Translations under genes and position numbers: made by a program
Origin: Liolophura sinensis
Taxonomy: Eukaryota > Mollusca > Polyplacophora > Chitonida > Chitonidae
Assembly (NCBI RefSeq): GCF_032854445.1
Contig: NC_088295.1
Coordinates: 43,389,385 to 43,453,384, forward strand
Direction of reading: 5' to 3'
Length of the DNA: 64,000 bases
Part shown: in pieces, positions 36,355 through 64,000 of the stretch
How the letters are laid out: each line of letters opens with the position of its first letter
How positions within the stretch are numbered: position 1 is the stretch's first letter
Notes under the pieces: generated by a model
Told to the model about the DNA's origin: nothing
The model's database searches: none
What the model saw: only the letters and a program-made list of their open reading frames with translations

Positions 36355-36839
36355 GTAAGTACTGACACTGACACCTGAGATAACCAGTCAGCTTATATGT
36401 ATGCATGTGGACACGTTGTCTGGCATTGTAGTGTTTTGAACGTTAACAAGTCCACTAAAACCACCCAGAAGTCGTCATGACAAACTCGACCGGCAATTAA
36501 AACTTTACTTAGGGTTATAAGCTGTTAGCAATACATATCTTATCTAAGGGGATTGGGCTAAATGTTATGTGCGTATATAAATCCAGATAAGATCTTCTGT
36601 CATCCTGTAGAAGTGTACAAGTGGTATTCATATACATGTATGCACAATTACCGTTTATTTAGGTGGATTATGTTATATGGCCTGCTCTAAGTGCTTGTCA
36701 TGACAATATTATCAGATCTGGCAGCCATCCATGCCATGGCGGACGTAATTTACGATTGAATGCAATTGTAGCTTTTTCTTTCCCATTTAAAGGATTCTAA
36801 GCTGTATAGTCTATTGTAAATTCCTGTCTTTGCGATGAG

Positions 36840-37020
36840 ATTTTGTAGGCAATCTGGTAAGGCGGTATACTCATTCAGTGCAAGAGAACAATAGTCTCTT
36901 TAGACCTGAAAACCCCGAAAATTGAGAATGTTGTTTTAGGTGAAAGGGCGCTTTGAGATAATACTAAATAGTGTTTCACCAATAAGGTTGAATGTTCGAA
37001 TCCAGCTCTCGCGGACTCCT
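36840..37020 (+). repeat. Dispersed repeat fragment with a B-box-like site
   Basis: The left part (TTTTGTAGGCAATCTGGTAA, GTGCAAGAGAACAA) resembles 59418-59480 (TTTTGCAGGCCATTTGATAA, TTGCAAGAGAACAA). Near 36989 is GTTCGAATCC, a good Pol III B box, so a SINE head may be involved. It is too decayed to classify. Confidence 0.45.
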
Positions 37021-37499
37021 TGTGGGTTTTGTGTTATGTATTTTATATGGTCCTAATACATCAGTTGTTGTCTACTATCCATGACGTGTTTCTGCAGAGA
37101 AGATATCCCACGTAGAATCTTAACTGTTCCAGAAATATCAAGCTAACAGAAATTAACTTTCAAAGGACTCTGGCTGTGCTCTCCATGCTAGGTCTTTTAT
37201 TTTACATCCTTAGAAACTTCAGCTGTGTAACTTTCAACAAAAAATGGAATCATATAACAAACACTTAAGACGATGAAGAGAATATTCTCGAGCTTTGATC
37301 CTAGGAACGTAAATATAAGTCTGAAACCTCAGTTTCATAGGAACTTTAAATAGCACAAATGTTCAGAATGCATAATTGTGTGGTGAAACTTTTTTGTGAT
37401 ATTGTGAAGAGCGGATATACGTGTCTGTACCATAATCAGAACCATCTTCACCTTGCCTTTACATGCTCCTAAAGCCGATCTACTTCTTGCATATATTTC

Positions 37500-37602
37500 A
37501 ATTACTTATTTATTTATTCATTTATTGTTTTAAGTGTTGATTGATTAGTGTTGAACGCTGGCGGAACTCAAAATATTTCACTTAAGCGATAACGGTCAGT
37601 TT
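37500..37602 (-). mobile_element. SINE 3' fragment, degenerate
   Basis: On the - strand it reads a diverged GTGAAATATTTTGAG block followed by an AATCAATC and AATAAATAAATA tail. It lies in the proposed 5' intron of the cadherin gene. Confidence 0.6.
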
Positions 37603-38824
37603 TATTGATGGAAGAATTTTTTTTAGGTTCCCTCCGCTTCAGCTCATGTTGCATCTTAGCACGAGGTTCAAGGATCAATTCCAGGTGGCGTCATTCCCTG
37701 TGTAGCAATTGTATGTGTCGTGACAGTTTCAAGGCTCATACTTAAATTTAATTTCCAGCCTGCATGAGCGTCAGTGTCACCGAACACTGCTCCAGACCAA
37801 GGCGTCGGTGCCACATTAAGTCATAGTAGCATATAATAACATGAGAGTTGATATCTCGATGCATGTCAAATCTCAGTCCATTTCAATTGTTTGCCTCTCA
37901 GTTAATTGCCACTAGTAGCGATAAAGACGGTATAAATGTACACGGTGGCAGACATGTACACTAGACACATCTCAGAATCTGTCTAGGTCGTGACAATGGC
38001 AGGACGAGTGTTGTATGAACTATAAGGCATTCCTCAGGACATTGGCCACGCTATAAGTGCATGGAGTTGTCTTCTTCCTCGTCACGTGTAAGTGACTGGT
38101 ATTTCACATATCGGTCAAGTGTTATGAGACGGTAACAACCTGAAACGGCTGTAATTTTCTGTTAGGTACGTTGCAAAATACCGTTAAACACGCATGAAAA
38201 ATTAAATGGCGATGGAATTGAAAGGTTACATACAATTGCCCATGATAATAAAGAAATTGTGGTCGTTTTGTCTTTCTTCTTGAATTTTTTACATCCTAGT
38301 GTAATATTTTTATGTATAAACTGTAAGAAATAGCAAAGGCATCATCTGTTGGAAACACTCACTTAAAATACATCGGCACTTAATTAGATAGATGGTTCTC
38401 TCAACGTTAAAAAGATTCTTTTACCCATGCCGGTAAAGCATTAAAAGTACGCCTCCAAACTACAGAACTTGCTATCATCAATGTAAACATTCTGTATGTA
38501 ACTGTGTATAGGAAGGGTCTTGGGTTTGGCTTGGTTTCTCTCCTCAAGTAGATCCGGATATGGGAGTCGCTTTCCAGCAATCCCGGATAAAATGTATTAT
38601 ATTAAAGAACATGGTAGAGAGGACATACATAGTGTAATGCTAAGTGGTGCGTAGATCTAACTGTTGTATCAAGGGACTAGTGTCGCGATAAACAGGAAGA
38701 CCCAAACCCATAATCTCACCATCCTTTCTTCAGAATCCCGCAGAATCTCGCTACTCACGACAATGGCTTCACTGCCTGCCTAGATGCCGGTTTTTGCTTT
38801 GTCTCACATTTGGTTGCATAGACG

Positions 38825-63929
<25,105 letters not shown>

Positions 63930-64000
63930 GTAATTGTGCGTGCCCAAAAATAATGGAGGACTGAACGTTGAGGATACACGTGGTTGGATCATTCTCTGTA

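Overview
The window is animal nuclear DNA. It is AT-rich, almost all non-coding, and has genes split by GT-AG introns, tRNA-derived SINEs, a decayed LINE and many minisatellites. Two SINE types with well-known 3' ends (one ending near ATAAGTGAAATATTCTTGAG followed by AAATAAATAAAT, the other with a tRNA-like head and a tail around ACGTTCAACCCCAAGTACT on its sense strand) are, from general knowledge, typical of molluscs and other lophotrochozoans. A mollusc is the most likely source. No species can be named from sequence alone.

Layout. 1-16 kb: no protein gene found; a GC-richer block with good splice donors near 3.3-3.7 kb and a two-level 53-bp satellite at 5.8-6.4 kb. 16.1-25.3 kb: two convergent genes, each with one coding exon (417 and 425 codons), encoding related proteins of a family I do not recognise. 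Both start with a basic Trp-containing N-terminus and share HIYEEI, an acidic DSDSGY block at the same residue positions, an SKxEQLR helix and a C-terminal LxDLI motif. They look like an inverted duplication of phosphotyrosine-type scaffold proteins. 25.5-36.2 kb: gene-poor, with a 78-bp tandem repeat split by a foldback element. 36.3-64 kb: the 5' part of one large cadherin gene. A TATA-type promoter and a short non-coding exon are proposed near 36.3 kb. I reconstructed 26 coding exons in one continuous frame (3943 nt, about 1314 codons). They encode a signal peptide, eleven cadherin repeats and part of a twelfth, and the gene runs off the right edge.

The most striking feature is in the cadherin introns. 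In three of them (after exons 7, 16 and 21) the end of the exon together with its own 5' splice site has been amplified into a tandem array lying directly downstream, with periods of 42, 67 and about 75 bp. Two further introns (after exons 5 and 15) begin with short arrays at or just after the donor. The first array carries about 43 units, about 35 of them with an intact GTGAGT donor. Several acceptors in the same gene, and the acceptor of the second scaffold gene, have a SINE within about 150 bp upstream, mostly in the sense direction.

Intron-exon boundaries were placed by eye from GT-AG sites, frame continuity and cadherin motifs. Transcript data would be needed to confirm 5' ends, untranslated exons and alternative splicing.
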